Shown one piece after another: positions 21,278 to 31,304 of a DNA stretch of 64,000 nt. This stretch comes from Polynucleobacter sp. MG-27-Goln-C1 (GTDB lineage Bacteria > Pseudomonadota > Gammaproteobacteria > Burkholderiales > Burkholderiaceae). A program made the position numbers and the translations under genes. Location: positions 682,001 to 746,000 of the forward strand of contig NZ_JACVPM010000001.1 in assembly GCF_018881905.1 (NCBI RefSeq). The letters are read 5' to 3'. The notes under the pieces were generated by a model. The model was not told where the DNA came from. It made no database searches and was given only the letters and a program-made list of their open reading frames with translations. Within the stretch, counting starts at the first letter, position 1; every line of letters starts with the position of its first letter.

Positions 21278-22531
21278 TTAGCGGTCAATCTCCCCGAACA
21301 CGATATCTTGGGTACCAATAATGGTTACAGCATCAGCCAACATGTGGCCACGTGACATCTCATCCATTGCTGATAGATGCACAAAGCCTGGCGCACGAAT
21401 CTTCATGCGGTATGGCTTATTCGCACCATCAGAAATTAAGTAAATACCAAATTCACCTTTTGGATGCTCAACAGCAGAGTAAGCCTCGCCGTTAGGAACG
21501 TGCATACCCTCAGTAAAGAGTTTGAAATGGTGAATCAACTCTTCCATATTGGTCTTCATATCTACACGCTTCGGTGGAGATACTTTGTGGTTGTCACTCA
21601 TGACAGGACCGTCGTTTGCTTTGAGCCAAGCTACGCACTGTTTAATGATGCGATTGGATTGACGCATTTCTTCCATGCGAACTAAATAACGATCATAAGA
21701 GTCGCCATTTACGCCAACTGGAATATCAAAGTCGAGTTTGTCGTAAGTTTCGTAAGGTTGCTTTTTGCGCAAGTCCCACTCAATACCAGACCCACGCAGC
21801 ATTGGACCAGTGAATCCGAGCTGTAAAGCGCGCTCAGGAGTGACAACACCAATACCCACCAAGCGTTGCTTCCAAATACGGTTATCCGTCAAGAGATTGC
21901 AATACTCATCTACGTTAGCGTCAAATCCATTGGCGAATTGCTCAATAAAGTCTAGCAATGTACCGCTACGGTTTTCATTTAAACGCTTGATTGCTGAAGC
22001 ACTGCGAATCTTCGACTTGGAGTACTGAGCCATCTCTGTTGGCAGGTCACGATAGACGCCACCCGGACGGTAGTAAGCAGCATGCATACGAGCACCAGAA
22101 ACGGCTTCGTACATATCGAAAATATCTTCACGGTCGCGGAAGGCATACAAGAACACGGCCATAGCACCCACGTCTAGACCGTGGCAACCAATCCACAAGA
22201 GGTGATTCAGTAAGCGAGTTAACTCGTCAAACATCACACGAATATATTGCGCGCGCTCTGGTACGTCTACTTGTAGCAATTTCTCAATCGCCATTACGTA
22301 AGCATGCTCATTTGCCATCATCGATACATAGTCCAAACGATCCATGTAAGGAACGTTTTGAATCCAAGTACGTGTCTCTGCTAATTTTTCTGTAGCGCGA
22401 TGCAGTAAACCAATGTGCGGATCTGCGCGTTGAATTACCTCACCATCGAGCTCCAACACTAGACGTAATACGCCGTGGGCCGCAGGATGCTGAGGACCAA
22501 AATTGAGGGTGTAGTTTTTAATTTGTGCCAT
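21278..22531 (-). CDS. nuoD: NADH-quinone oxidoreductase subunit D (49-kDa)
   Basis: 417 residues. It is recognised by the N-terminal [21 protein letters not shown], where the loop histidine helps bind quinone, and by [29 protein letters not shown] and the C-terminal FGEIDR. It is homologous to the large subunit of NiFe hydrogenases but lacks the metal ligands. It forms the quinone site with NuoB and NuoH. It is separate from NuoC here, unlike the fused NuoCD of enterobacteria. Confidence 0.97.
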   Translation of the reverse strand: MAQIKNYTLNFGPQHPAAHGVLRLVLELDGEVIQRADPHIGLLHRATEKLAETRTWIQNVPYMDRLDYVSMMANEHAYVMAIEKLLQVDVPERAQYIRVMFDELTRLLNHLLWIGCHGLDVGAMAVFLYAFRDREDIFDMYEAVSGARMHAAYYRPGGVYRDLPTEMAQYSKSKIRSASAIKRLNENRSGTLLDFIEQFANGFDANVDEYCNLLTDNRIWKQRLVGIGVVTPERALQLGFTGPMLRGSGIEWDLRKKQPYETYDKLDFDIPVGVNGDSYDRYLVRMEEMRQSNRIIKQCVAWLKANDGPVMSDNHKVSPPKRVDMKTNMEELIHHFKLFTEGMHVPNGEAYSAVEHPKGEFGIYLISDGANKPYRMKIRAPGFVHLSAMDEMSRGHMLADAVTIIGTQDIVFGEIDR

Positions 22532-22534
22532 GAC

Positions 22535-23134
22535 TTAAACCGGACCTCCGTACTGCTCTTCGCGCACGATACGCGGCGTGATTTCACGCGCTTCAATCGT
22601 GACAGGCTGATACACCACACGCTTTAACTCGGGGTCATAACGCATTTCTACGTTGCCAGAGATTGGGAAATCTTTTCTAAATGGATGACCGATAAAACCG
22701 TAATCAGTCAAGATACGACGCAAGTCTTCGTGACCATCAAATAAGATGCCGTACAAGTCAAATGCTTCGCGCTCAAACCAGTTAGCAGCAGCCCAAACCG
22801 GTGTTAGTGAAGCAACTACTGGATAAGCATCTTCGGGTGCGAACACGCGCACACGCAAACGCCAGTTGTGGGCCAAAGATAAGAGATGGGTCACAGCAGC
22901 AAAGCGCTGACCACCCCACTGCCCCTCGCGGAAATCCTGGTAATCGACACCACACAAATCAATCAGCTGCTCGAAAGCCAATGAAGGCTCATCGCGCAAC
23001 AAGATGGCGGATTCAAAATAGGTGTCTGCATTAAGAACTGCAGTCACTTCACCCAAAGCAATCTCAATTGATTGCGCGCGCTTACCTAAAACTTTTTCTA
23101 GATTGGCGGCGAGTTGAACTAAACGATCTGACAT
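22535..23134 (-). CDS. nuoC: NADH-quinone oxidoreductase subunit C (30-kDa)
   Basis: 199 residues. The signature of the 30-kDa subunit is [41 protein letters not shown] (about residues 120-160). It is a structural subunit of the Q module that contacts NuoD. The stop is three bases before the nuoD start and its own start is three bases after the nuoB stop. Confidence 0.96.
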   Translation of the reverse strand: MSDRLVQLAANLEKVLGKRAQSIEIALGEVTAVLNADTYFESAILLRDEPSLAFEQLIDLCGVDYQDFREGQWGGQRFAAVTHLLSLAHNWRLRVRVFAPEDAYPVVASLTPVWAAANWFEREAFDLYGILFDGHEDLRRILTDYGFIGHPFRKDFPISGNVEMRYDPELKRVVYQPVTIEAREITPRIVREEQYGGPV

Positions 23135-23137
23135 GGT

Positions 23138-23620
23138 TTAAGCCTTCCGCGCAATCGTGCTGGTGCGAGCGATCTTGGATTGCAACTGAATGATTCCATA
23201 GATCAACGCTTCTGCAGTTGGAGGGCAACCAGGAACATAAATATCGACTGGCACAATGCGGTCGCAACCGCGAACTACTGAATACGAGTTATGGTAATAA
23301 CCACCACCATTGGCACAAGAACCCATTGAGATAACCCAACGTGGCTCAGGCATTTGGTCATAAACCTTGCGGAGCGCTGGGGCCATTTTGTTGCACAAGG
23401 TGCCAGCAACAATCATGAGGTCCGACTGACGTGGAGATGGACGGAACACCACACCAAATCGATCTAAGTCATAACGGGATGCGCCTGCATGCATCATCTC
23501 TACAGCGCAGCAAGCGAGACCAAACGTCATTGGCCATAAAGAGCCATTACGCGTCCAGTTAATCAACTGGTCTGCAGTAGTGGTAACAAATCCTTCTTTG
23601 AGAACGCCTTCTAATGCCAT
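23138..23620 (-). CDS. nuoB: NADH-quinone oxidoreductase subunit B (cluster N2)
   Basis: 160 residues from ATG 23620 ([11 protein letters not shown]), preceded by GGGAG eight bases upstream. An in-frame GTG at 23629 gives three more residues but is less likely. The N2 4Fe-4S ligands are visible as the tandem cysteines in [23 protein letters not shown] and YVPGCPP. N2 is the last cluster before quinone. The GTG at 23629 overlaps the nuoA stop. Confidence 0.96.
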
Positions 23621-23625
23621 ATCTA

Positions 23626-23985
23626 TCACTCCCAGTCGAGAGCGCCCTTTTTCCAGATATATACAAAGCCAACGATGAATTCCAATAAGAAAATCACCAT
23701 AGAGGCGTAGCCGAACCAGCCGATATCACGAAGAGCCACACCCCATGGGAATAGGAATGCAGTCTCTAAGTCAAACAAGATAAACAGGATGGCGATGAGG
23801 TAGTAACGCACGTCGAATTTCATACGCGCATCTTCGAAAGCTTCGAAACCACACTCGTATGGAGACAGTTTTTCAGCGTCTGGCTTCGAAGGAGCCAAGA
23901 TTTTTCCGAGGAACATGGGGACTAAACCCACCCCAATACCTACGAGGATAAAAAGAAGAACAGGAAAGTAATTAGCGAGATTCAA
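23626..23985 (-). CDS. nuoA: NADH-quinone oxidoreductase subunit A
   Basis: 119 residues, three membrane helices. The conserved loop [24 protein letters not shown] (about 41-64) with its cysteine contacts the quinone cavity. It is the first gene of the 14-gene nuo operon, which runs without internal gaps larger than about 30 bases. It lies about 108 bases downstream of the tRNA-Leu gene on the same strand, so the operon may be transcribed through or just after the tRNA. Confidence 0.96.
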
Positions 23986-24093
23986 AATGGCCCTGAGTCG
24001 TTCGTCTGGTAAGTCCTAAGAAGCTACAAATTATCAATTATTCCAGCAGATAAATCCTTGATTTACAGCATAAACCTTACAGTTTTTACAATT

Positions 24094-24178
24094 TGGTGCC
24101 GACGGCGAGACTCGAACTCGCACAGCCTAAGCCACTACCCCCTCAAGATAGCGTGTCTACCAATTTCACCACGTCGGC
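24094..24178 (-). tRNA. tRNA-Leu (anticodon GAG)
   Basis: On the minus strand an 85-base cloverleaf runs from GCCGACG (acceptor 5' arm) to CGTCGGC-ACCA with encoded CCA. The anticodon stem-loop CTATC-TTGAGGG-GGTAG places GAG in positions 34-36, followed by a long variable arm as expected for tRNA-Leu, and the T loop GTTCGAGTC. It sits between secG and nuoA on the same strand. Confidence 0.96.
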
Positions 24179-24263
24179 ATCTTGTAAAACCTGTCAATTC
24201 TACTGCATTGCACCACTTGGCTACCCCAAAAATAGGGGTAGAAAACGCTTAAAACCTACTTTT

Positions 24264-24611
24264 TTACTTTGGAACCGCTGGCTTCGTTGGGTCTTGAACT
24301 GGCGCAGCTGGTGCGGCAGCAGGAGCTGCGGCAGGAGCAACGGTGCCAGACAAAACACCGGGACTAACTTCCTTCTTATTGCCAATCCAGGTAATCCCCA
24401 AAGTACAGACAAAGAAAACTGCCGCAAAAATGGCGGTTGTGTGGGACAAGAAGTTAGCTGAGCCGCTGGCGCCAAAAAGGCTACCGGAAGATCCTGAGCC
24501 AAACGCAGCGCCCATATCAGCGCCCTTACCCTGCTGAAGCAACACAAGCAAGATCACAGCCAAAGCTGAAATAACCTGCAAAACGATCAATAAAGTCTTA
24601 AACCATTCCAT
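24264..24611 (-). CDS. secG: Preprotein translocase subunit SecG
   Basis: 115 residues. Two hydrophobic helices (about 5-25 and 55-75) flank the conserved cytoplasmic loop LLQQGKGADMGAAFGSGSSGS and GASGSANFLSHTTA. The tail is Ala/Pro-rich, as is common in Burkholderiaceae. SecG assists SecYE in protein export. It is cotranscribed with tpiA (22-base gap), a conserved arrangement in many proteobacteria. Confidence 0.93.
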   Translation of the reverse strand: MEWFKTLLIVLQVISALAVILLVLLQQGKGADMGAAFGSGSSGSLFGASGSANFLSHTTAIFAAVFFVCTLGITWIGNKKEVSPGVLSGTVAPAAAPAAAPAAPVQDPTKPAVPK

Positions 24612-24633
24612 GGCTTATCTCCAAATAAAAAAT

Positions 24634-25392
24634 CTAGGCCTGACAAATAGCAAGAAAGTCCTGAGGGTTTAAAGAGGCACCCCCAATCAATCCGCCATCA
24701 ATATCTGGCATTGCAAACAGTTCAACGGCATTGTCAGGTTTGACGCTACCGCCATACAAAATTCCCACATGGGAAGCTACATCTTCATCAAATTCCGCTA
24801 ACTGCAAGCGAATTGCTCGGTGCATGTCCTGAGCCATCTGAGCGCTTGCCACCTTTCCCGTGCCAATCGCCCAAATAGGCTCATAAGCAATGAGACAGTC
24901 AGCCAAACGATCTTGCAAGACAGCAACCTGTCTTGCAATTTGACCTCTAACTACTTCAACCTCGCGACCTGAGTTGCGTTCATCCGCAGACTCACCAACG
25001 CAAATCACCGGAATCATACCGTTATCCAGCACCTGAAGGGCCTTCTCAGCAACCTGCTCATCAGTCTCCTGATGATGTTGACGACGCTCAGAGTGTCCAA
25101 CAATCACGTAAGTGCAATACAACTCTTTGAGCATGGATGCGGCAACTTCGCCGGTATAGGCACCAGCAGCATAAGCCGATGCATCCTGAGCGCCCAAACT
25201 TAAAAAAGCGAGGGAGCAATCTTGAATCAGCTCACCACACTGCGACAAATAAGGCGCTGGAACGCACACTGCATACTTGCGACCTGCAGGCATTCCCTGC
25301 TCCATGCCACGGCAAACGGTCTTGACCCAGTCTGCATTGCTTGCAAGACTGCCGTTCATTTTCCAATTGCCGATAACAGTGAGTGGACGCAT
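24634..25392 (-). CDS. tpiA: Triose-phosphate isomerase
   Basis: 252 residues, a complete TIM barrel. It has the catalytic Lys in GNWKMNGS (about 8-15), the electrophilic His in YVIVGHSERRQ (about 96-106), catalytic Glu in AYEPIWAIGTGKVAS (about 169-183), and phosphate-binding LYGGSVKPDNA and GLIGGASL. It interconverts dihydroxyacetone phosphate and glyceraldehyde-3-phosphate in glycolysis and gluconeogenesis. The stop is 17 bases short of the qor-like gene boundary upstream. Confidence 0.97.
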   Translation of the reverse strand: MRPLTVIGNWKMNGSLASNADWVKTVCRGMEQGMPAGRKYAVCVPAPYLSQCGELIQDCSLAFLSLGAQDASAYAAGAYTGEVAASMLKELYCTYVIVGHSERRQHHQETDEQVAEKALQVLDNGMIPVICVGESADERNSGREVEVVRGQIARQVAVLQDRLADCLIAYEPIWAIGTGKVASAQMAQDMHRAIRLQLAEFDEDVASHVGILYGGSVKPDNAVELFAMPDIDGGLIGGASLNPQDFLAICQA

Positions 25393-25409
25393 TAAATCGA
25401 ACTCAATAC

Positions 25410-26408
25410 TTAAACAGTTAAAACAATCTTGCCAACGTGCTCAGAAGACTCCATCAAACGATGGGCATCAGCAGCTTGGTCCAAGGTAAATGTTTTATAA
25501 ATCACCGGCTTTAACTTGCCCGCATCTAATAAAGGCCAGATACGCGCATGCAACTGCTGGGTAATTTGTTTCTTAAATGACACTGGACGTGGGCGCAGTG
25601 TAGAACCAGTAATAGTTAAACGACGACGCAAAATTTGCCCAGTATTTACTTCCGCCTTCGATCCGCCCATGATCGCAATGATCACGATACGGCCATCATC
25701 AGCCAAACAATCAATTTCTTTTTGTACGTAAGCACCAGTGACCATGTCGAGCACTACATTGACGCCTTTACCATCTGTGGCTTTCTTAACTTCTTCCACA
25801 AAGTCTTGTGTCTTGTAATTGATCGCCAAGTCAGCACCGAGTGCAACACAAGCTGCGCACTTCTCATCAGTGCCAGCAGTAACAAATACTTTATGACCTA
25901 AAGCTTTTGCAATCAAAATGGCAGTGACACCAATACCACTCGAGCCACCTTGCACCAACAAAGTTTCACCTTCAGACAACTCACCACGCATGAAGACGTT
26001 GCTCCACACAGTGTAAAAAGTTTCAGGCAATGCAGCCGCTTCTTGATCGCTAAATCCTTTTGGGTAAGGCAAGCATTGCGCAATAGGAGCAGTACACAAT
26101 TCTGCGTAACCACCACCCTGCACAAGCGCGCACACCTTATCACCAACTTTGAGACCAAACAGATTATCGGCGTGAGCTAAATCACCACCGACAATCTCAC
26201 CAGCTACTTCGAGACCAGGAATATCAGATGCACCTGCAGGAACTGGGTAATGGCCTTTACGTTGTAAAACGTCTGGGCGATTAATCCCGGCAGCAATTAC
26301 CTTAATCAAAATCTCACCCGTACCAGCAGCCGGAGCTACTGGATCAGGGCGAGTGGCAGACACCAGCATTTCTGGTGCGCCAAATTCTTTGATTTCCATT
26401 ACGCGCAT
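25410..26408 (-). CDS. NAD(P)H-quinone oxidoreductase, zinc-independent MDR family
   Basis: 332 residues. It has a medium-chain dehydrogenase/reductase fold: an N-terminal GroES-like domain (GINRPDVLQRKGHYPVPAG) and a nucleotide-binding domain with VQGGSSGIGVTAILIAKALG (about 145-164). The zinc-ligand cysteines of alcohol dehydrogenases are absent. This matches the PIG3/QOR-like quinone oxidoreductases, which reduce quinones with NADPH. It lies between pnp and tpiA on the same strand, 17 bases from tpiA. The physiological substrate is not known. Confidence 0.9.
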   Translation of the reverse strand: MRVMEIKEFGAPEMLVSATRPDPVAPAAGTGEILIKVIAAGINRPDVLQRKGHYPVPAGASDIPGLEVAGEIVGGDLAHADNLFGLKVGDKVCALVQGGGYAELCTAPIAQCLPYPKGFSDQEAAALPETFYTVWSNVFMRGELSEGETLLVQGGSSGIGVTAILIAKALGHKVFVTAGTDEKCAACVALGADLAINYKTQDFVEEVKKATDGKGVNVVLDMVTGAYVQKEIDCLADDGRIVIIAIMGGSKAEVNTGQILRRRLTITGSTLRPRPVSFKKQITQQLHARIWPLLDAGKLKPVIYKTFTLDQAADAHRLMESSEHVGKIVLTV

Positions 26409-26433
26409 ATGAACTCCCGCTCGCTGACTTTAC

Positions 26434-28599
26434 TTAAGCAGATTCGCCGGATGCAGGAGCAGCTTCAGCAGTAGCTTCAGCACCCGCCAAAGGAGCAATC
26501 GTGCCACCCTCATCAGCCATTGCAGCTTTCAGAGATAAACGCAAACGACCGCGCTCATCAGCAGCCAATAACTTCACGCGAACCACTTGGCCTTCTGCTA
26601 AGTAGTCTTTAACTTCTTTTACACGCTCATTAGAAATTTCTGAGATGTGCAAGAGACCGTCTTTACCTGGAAGGATGTTTACCAAAGCGCCAAACTCAAG
26701 CAACTTCACTACTGGGCCTTCGTAGATCTTGCCTACTTCAGCTTCAGCAGTAATGCCTTCGATGCGTGCTTTTGCTTCAGCCATGCCTTCAGCAGAAGTA
26801 GAAGCAATAGTTACTGTACCGTCGTCTTTAATATCGATACTGCAACCAGTTTCTTTGGTCAAGGCTTGAATTGTTGCGCCGCCCTTACCGATCACTTCAC
26901 GAATCTTATCTGGATGAATCTTGAAAGAAACCATACGTGGAGCATGTGCAGACAATTCAGTACGAACTGAACCCATTGCTTCTTGCATCTTGCTCAAAAT
27001 ATGCAAACGGCCTTCTTTAGCTTGGGCCAATGCAACTTGCATAATTTCTTTAGTGATGCCTTGAACTTTAATGTCCATTTGCAAAGCAGTAATACCGTTA
27101 GCAGTACCCGCTACTTTGAAGTCCATATCGCCTAAGTGATCTTCATCACCCAAGATGTCTGTCAATACAGCAAAACGATTGCCATCCAAGATCAAGCCCA
27201 TTGCAACACCAGCAACGTGAGCTTTAACTGGAACACCAGCGTCCATCATTGCCAAACAGCCACCGCAAACGGAAGCCATGGATGAAGAACCATTGGACTC
27301 AGTGATTTCTGAAACTACACGAATGCTGTACGCGAAATCTTCTGCGCTTGGTAATACTGGAATCAATGCACGTTTAGCCAAACGACCGTGACCAATTTCA
27401 CGACGCTTAGGGCTACCTACGCGACCAGTTTCGCCAGTGGCGAACGGAGGCATGTTGTAGTGGAACATAAAGCGATCACGGTACTCACCTTCGAGCGCGT
27501 CAATGATCTGCTCGTCACGTGCAGTACCTAAAGTAGCTACTACGAGAGCCTGTGTCTCACCACGGGTAAACAATGCTGAACCGTGTGTACGTGGCAATAC
27601 GCCATTGCGAATTTCGATCGGACGAACAGTACGTGTATCACGACCATCAATACGTGGCTCGCCATTCAAAATTTGGCTACGAACAATCTTCGCTTCGATT
27701 TCAAACAAGATGTCGTTAACGGCAACAGCGTCAACATCACCCTCTTCTTGTAACTTAGCTACAACTGTCTTAGTGATTTCTTTGAGCTTGTCTGAACGAG
27801 CACCCTTTTGACGAATCTGATAAGCCTCGCGCAATGGCGCTTCAGCTAATGCAGTTACCTTAGCGATGAATGGCTCATCTTTAGGTGCAGCAGTCCAATC
27901 CCATTCTGGTTTGCCAGCTTCAGTCACTAATTCGTTAATTGCATTGATTGCAGTTTGCATTTGGTCATGACCATATACAACTGCACCCAACATGATTTCT
28001 TCTGACAACTGATTAGCTTCTGACTCAACCATCAATACAGCAGCTTGTGTACCAGCAACAATCAAATCCATCTCGCTAGTAGCTTGCTCTGTACGAGTAG
28101 GGTTCAAGAGGTATTGACCGTTAGCGTAACCAACGCGTGCTGCGCCAACTGGGCCAGCGAATGGAATGCCTGAAACAGCCAAAGCTGCAGAAGCGGCGAT
28201 CAATGCAGGAATATCAGCAGGAACGTCTGGGTTGATAGACAACACATGAACAACAACTTGAACTTCGTTCAAGAAGCCTTCTGGAAATAATGGACGCAAT
28301 GGACGATCGATCAAACGGGAGATCAATGTCTCGCCTTCTGATGGACGACCTTCACGACGGAAGAAGCCACCAGGAATTTTTCCTGCGGCGTAAGTTTTTT
28401 CGAGGTAATCAACAGTCAATGGGAAAAATGACTGGCCTGGCTTGGCTGATTTAGAGGCAACTACTGTGCCCATTACTACTGTGTCATCCACATTAACGAT
28501 GACAGCACCACCAGATTGACGAGCAATCTCGCCTGTTTCCATTGTTACTTGATGGTTGCCCCATTGAAACGTCTTTACTACTTTTTTAAACATAGTCAT
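26434..28599 (-). CDS. pnp: Polyribonucleotide nucleotidyltransferase (PNPase)
   Basis: 721 residues from ATG 28599 ([14 protein letters not shown]), chosen because TGGAGAAG lies about nine bases upstream; a GTG at 28623 is in frame but overlaps that site. It has two RNase PH-like cores ([54 protein letters not shown]), then KH ([16 protein letters not shown]) and S1 ([32 protein letters not shown]) RNA-binding domains. It degrades RNA phosphorolytically 3' to 5' and works in the degradosome. It follows rpsO, as in most bacteria. The intervening RNA is highly structured (see separate entry). Confidence 0.97.
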   Translation of the reverse strand: MTMFKKVVKTFQWGNHQVTMETGEIARQSGGAVIVNVDDTVVMGTVVASKSAKPGQSFFPLTVDYLEKTYAAGKIPGGFFRREGRPSEGETLISRLIDRPLRPLFPEGFLNEVQVVVHVLSINPDVPADIPALIAASAALAVSGIPFAGPVGAARVGYANGQYLLNPTRTEQATSEMDLIVAGTQAAVLMVESEANQLSEEIMLGAVVYGHDQMQTAINAINELVTEAGKPEWDWTAAPKDEPFIAKVTALAEAPLREAYQIRQKGARSDKLKEITKTVVAKLQEEGDVDAVAVNDILFEIEAKIVRSQILNGEPRIDGRDTRTVRPIEIRNGVLPRTHGSALFTRGETQALVVATLGTARDEQIIDALEGEYRDRFMFHYNMPPFATGETGRVGSPKRREIGHGRLAKRALIPVLPSAEDFAYSIRVVSEITESNGSSSMASVCGGCLAMMDAGVPVKAHVAGVAMGLILDGNRFAVLTDILGDEDHLGDMDFKVAGTANGITALQMDIKVQGITKEIMQVALAQAKEGRLHILSKMQEAMGSVRTELSAHAPRMVSFKIHPDKIREVIGKGGATIQALTKETGCSIDIKDDGTVTIASTSAEGMAEAKARIEGITAEAEVGKIYEGPVVKLLEFGALVNILPGKDGLLHISEISNERVKEVKDYLAEGQVVRVKLLAADERGRLRLSLKAAMADEGGTIAPLAGAEATAEAAPASGESA

Positions 28600-28663
28600 T
28601 CTGATCTTCTCCAAATTGTTCACGTAAAAGCCACATGGATTTCACGCTTGCCGTGGGATAAAG

Positions 28664-28766
28664 CAGTGTCACGACAACACTGGAGCGTTTGAAGATCACA
28701 AGGGATGCCATTCCAGGGAGACACTGGATTTAATGATCCAGAAACTCATTGGAATGACACGATCCC
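28664..28766 (-). promoter_or_regulatory. Structured pnp leader RNA, candidate processing/autoregulatory hairpins
   Basis: A nested foldback spans 28702-28766. GGGAT (28702) pairs with ATCCC (28762), CATTCCA (28709) with TGGAATG (28750), and CTGGAT (28724) with ATCCAG (28736) around a TTAATG loop. A second hairpin CAGTGT/ACACTG lies at 28664-28682. Both sit between the rpsO terminator and the pnp start. In E. coli the pnp leader forms an RNase III-cut hairpin through which PNPase represses itself; equivalence here is inference from position and shape only. Confidence 0.55.
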
Positions 28767-28791
28767 CTACACAAATAATCTTGAAGCGCTC

Positions 28792-28853
28792 AAAAAACAT
28801 GCCATCTGCTTAAGACTGATTCTGTTACGAAACAACCCTAAGAAAGATGGCAT
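28792..28853 (-). terminator. rpsO terminator (partial read-through to pnp likely)
   Basis: Nine-base inverted repeat ATGCCATCT / AGATGGCAT with a 37-base interior that can form smaller stems, followed on the minus strand by G-TTTTTT. It lies 18 bases past the rpsO stop, the same place as the E. coli rpsO t1 terminator. The long loop makes it weaker than a compact hairpin. Confidence 0.6.
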
Positions 28854-28870
28854 TGCAATACCGATAAGAA

Positions 28871-29140
28871 TTACTTACGGAGACCTAATTTCTCGATCAA
28901 TGCGCGATAGCGACCCAAATCCTTGCCTTTGAGGTAATCCAAAAGGCGGCGACGGCGTGAAACCATCTTCAACAAACCACGACGGCTGTGATGATCTTTA
29001 GCGTTAGCTTTGAAATGGGGGGTTAATTCATTGATACGGGCTGTTAGCAATGAAACTTGAACTTCAGGGCTACCTGTATCGTTTGCGCTGCGCGCGTTTT
29101 CTTTGACGATTTCCGCCGTTTTAATATCAGCAACTGCCAT
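28871..29140 (-). CDS. rpsO: 30S ribosomal protein S15
   Basis: 89 residues from ATG 29140 ([14 protein letters not shown]). AGGAGT lies at the right distance for this codon; the ATG at 29146 directly abuts the Shine-Dalgarno. The S15 signature is clear: [52 protein letters not shown]15 binds 16S rRNA helices 20-22 early in 30S assembly. It is followed by a terminator and pnp. Confidence 0.97.
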   Translation of the reverse strand: MAVADIKTAEIVKENARSANDTGSPEVQVSLLTARINELTPHFKANAKDHHSRRGLLKMVSRRRRLLDYLKGKDLGRYRALIEKLGLRK

Positions 29141-29271
29141 TTTCATACTCCTTACTTGCGAACACCTGAGCTTTCACCCAATCCGTGTCGTGCATTTATT
29201 AATCAAATAAAACAAAAAAGCTTTAAAAATCAAAGCCATCGAATTGTAGCAGATCCACCTTAAATGCTTCA

Positions 29272-29294
29272 CCCTAAGGCTAGACGCCTTGGGG
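29272..29294. other. Intergenic hairpin between patatin gene and rpsO
   Basis: CCCTAAGGC-TAGAC-GCCTTGGGG can form a 9-bp stem with one wobble in the gap at 29141-29365. No U run follows on the minus strand, so it is at best a weak terminator for the patatin-like gene. The rest of the gap is AT-rich and probably contains the rpsO promoter; nothing else is recognisable. Confidence 0.35.
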
Positions 29295-29365
29295 AGCTTT
29301 AAGCAGTAAAAATCACCTAAACAATTGATTTAATTGATTATTATCATAAAAATGAGCAAAAATGC

Positions 29366-30571
29366 CTATTTTTTAGGCAATTCCTCATCAAACCCCCGCT
29401 TGTAGCCTGGAGGATACTTTTGCCACTCCTTGCCACTAAGGCCCTGTTTGTAGCCGTAATCAAAAAGAGCCTGCATATAAGCCGTATCAAACTCAGTCTT
29501 ATGGGGGAATTTGAAGTCTGGACCGATGTAGGCCAAGTTAAAACTGACGCCATCAAGCTGGGTGGTGTGATAGATACGATATAGATCACCCAAGCCTTGA
29601 GTCTGAATGAGGCTGGCAATAGCGCGCTGAATGATACTCAAGGTACCCCGCTCCGTCTCTCGCCACTCAGGGTCTAAGCGGGCATTTCGAATAATGTAGG
29701 CGTTGCGCTGCTTTTGCAGATTGAGCTTTAAGTCTTTAGCGCGTTGGGACAATGCGCTGGGATACAAAAATACCTGGGTGATGGCCCCGCCATCCACATG
29801 CATCTCATGAAAGCTTTGACCAGACACCTCAAAGTCAAACATCACCGGAGAAAATGCACCCGGAATCGACGCAGATGCCAGCATCACTTTTCTAAACAAC
29901 TCAAGTGCTTCAGGAGTCCCGATACTAGCGATCTTGCCCATATTCCAGACCACTGGCACACCCGCATCCAGGTTGGTGGTGCCAATTAACAACCAACGAT
30001 TTTTGGTCGTGTACTCGCTTGCCACCTTATTCAAGAAGTCTTGATCAACATATTTAGATATCAATTGAAATAATGGCGTTGTATCGGATAGTCCATCACT
30101 CAAAATGCCGGAAATCAATCCACGCTCAATAAAAATGTCTTGAGGTCCTAATTGCGTATAGACCTGGCGTAAGACGGGGTCGTATTCCTTTCCAACAAAG
30201 GCAAAAGGAGCAATCAATGCGCCAGTGCTAATCCCAGTTACCAAGTTAAATTGCGGGCGATCGCCACGCTCAGACCAACCGATGAGCAGGCCAGCGCCAT
30301 AAGCGCCATCGTCACCTCCACCTGAGAGTGATAGATAGTTCGCTGCAGAATTCAATGTCTTCTGATCTCTGACCTTAAATCCCGCCTGAATATCCATGGC
30401 CATCTGGTCTACGCTAGCTTGACTAGCCACCATATAGCGCACCCCAGTGAGGCCTGCTATTTGAGCCTGTCCCATCTGCTGGGATGGCACTGCTGCTTTG
30501 CGCTGCAAGCTGCCACACCCCGCTAACGAGAGCGCGAGGAGAATGCAGCTGAGACGAATAAGTGAATGCAT
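29366..30571 (-). CDS. Patatin-like phospholipase, lipoprotein
   Basis: 401 residues from ATG 30571 (MHSLIRLSCILLALSLAGC). A lipoprotein signal ends with lipobox LAGC, so the mature protein is lipid-anchored. Patatin features are present: oxyanion-hole glycine stretch LSLSGGGDDGAYGAG, nucleophile elbow GISTG (catalytic Ser) and the Asp of HVDGGAITQ, which together form a Ser-Asp dyad. These hydrolyse acyl esters of lipids. The start is divergent from the YSC84-like gene, with about 85 bases between. The natural substrate is unknown. Confidence 0.9.
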   Translation of the reverse strand: MHSLIRLSCILLALSLAGCGSLQRKAAVPSQQMGQAQIAGLTGVRYMVASQASVDQMAMDIQAGFKVRDQKTLNSAANYLSLSGGGDDGAYGAGLLIGWSERGDRPQFNLVTGISTGALIAPFAFVGKEYDPVLRQVYTQLGPQDIFIERGLISGILSDGLSDTTPLFQLISKYVDQDFLNKVASEYTTKNRWLLIGTTNLDAGVPVVWNMGKIASIGTPEALELFRKVMLASASIPGAFSPVMFDFEVSGQSFHEMHVDGGAITQVFLYPSALSQRAKDLKLNLQKQRNAYIIRNARLDPEWRETERGTLSIIQRAIASLIQTQGLGDLYRIYHTTQLDGVSFNLAYIGPDFKFPHKTEFDTAYMQALFDYGYKQGLSGKEWQKYPPGYKRGFDEELPKK

Positions 30572-30655
30572 AGTGGATATCAAGGGGTCAATGAGGCTGA
30601 TTGGAGTATAAAGATGGAGTTCATTGATTGCGAAAAATAAAGCGAAGGAAAATTC

Positions 30656-31249
30656 ATGCAAGCCAAACTCATTCACGTATTAGCTTATGGTCTATTAGCT
30701 CTCTCTCCTGCACTGAGCTATGCACAATTTTCAAATCCCTTTGGCCCACAAAAAACAGTTGCACAACAACGTGAAGACATTCTTAAAACGAGTACTTCTA
30801 CTCTCAAGGCCCTCTATCAGGTTCAGCCTAAGGCAAAAGAGTTGATCGAGAAATCTGTTGCTTATGCCACTTTTAGTAACTTTGGAATGAAGATTCTGAT
30901 TGCTGGTGGCGGCACTGGCAGCGGTGTTGTGATTGCAAAAGATGGTGCTAAGCCAATTTACATGAACATGGCTGAAGTTCAAGCTGGTCTAGGTCTAGGA
31001 ATTAAATCCTTCCAAAACATTTTTGTTTTCCAAACTCAAGCAGCTATGAATGACTTTGTTAATTCCGGTTGGACTTTTGGAGGCCAAGTAACGGCTGCAG
31101 CCAAGTATGAAAATAATGGCGATGCTTATCAAGATGCAGTGGTGGTAGCACCTGGTGTACTGATGTACCAATTAACTGACTCAGGCCTTGCCGTAGAAAT
31201 CACCGGCAAAGGCACCAAGTATTACAAGAGCACAGATCTCAATAAGTAA
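30656..31249 (+). CDS. YSC84/SYLF-domain protein, secreted
   Basis: 197 residues. N-terminal signal peptide (residues 1 to about 23, ending ALSYA-QF). The rest is a SYLF (YSC84) domain: KELIEKSVAYATFSNFGMKILIAGGGTGSGVVI, EVQAGLGLGIKSFQNIFVFQ, and the C-terminal GVLMYQLTDSGLAVEITGKGTKYYKS. SYLF domains bind phosphoinositides in eukaryotes; bacterial versions are probably lipid-associated, with unknown role. It is divergent from the patatin-like lipoprotein gene. A hairpin follows its stop, shared with convergent leuA. Confidence 0.85.
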   Translation: MQAKLIHVLAYGLLALSPALSYAQFSNPFGPQKTVAQQREDILKTSTSTLKALYQVQPKAKELIEKSVAYATFSNFGMKILIAGGGTGSGVVIAKDGAKPIYMNMAEVQAGLGLGIKSFQNIFVFQTQAAMNDFVNSGWTFGGQVTAAAKYENNGDAYQDAVVVAPGVLMYQLTDSGLAVEITGKGTKYYKSTDLNK

Positions 31250-31267
31250 ACCGATTACGCGGATACT

Positions 31268-31304
31268 GCAGATGTCGCCGAGAACTTCTTAAGGCGTCAT
31301 CTGC
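31268..31304. terminator. Hairpin between convergent YSC84-like gene and leuA
   Basis: GCAGATG-T-CGCC pairs with GGCG-T-CATCTGC (11 bp with one T-T mismatch) around a 13-base loop. One arm includes the last codons of leuA. No strong T run follows on either strand, so this is a probable but not classic bidirectional terminator or mRNA 3'-end structure. Confidence 0.5.

Noticed and set aside
24093..24461. 122-codon plus-strand ORF across tRNA-Leu and secG
   Set aside because: Reads antisense through a tRNA and secG.
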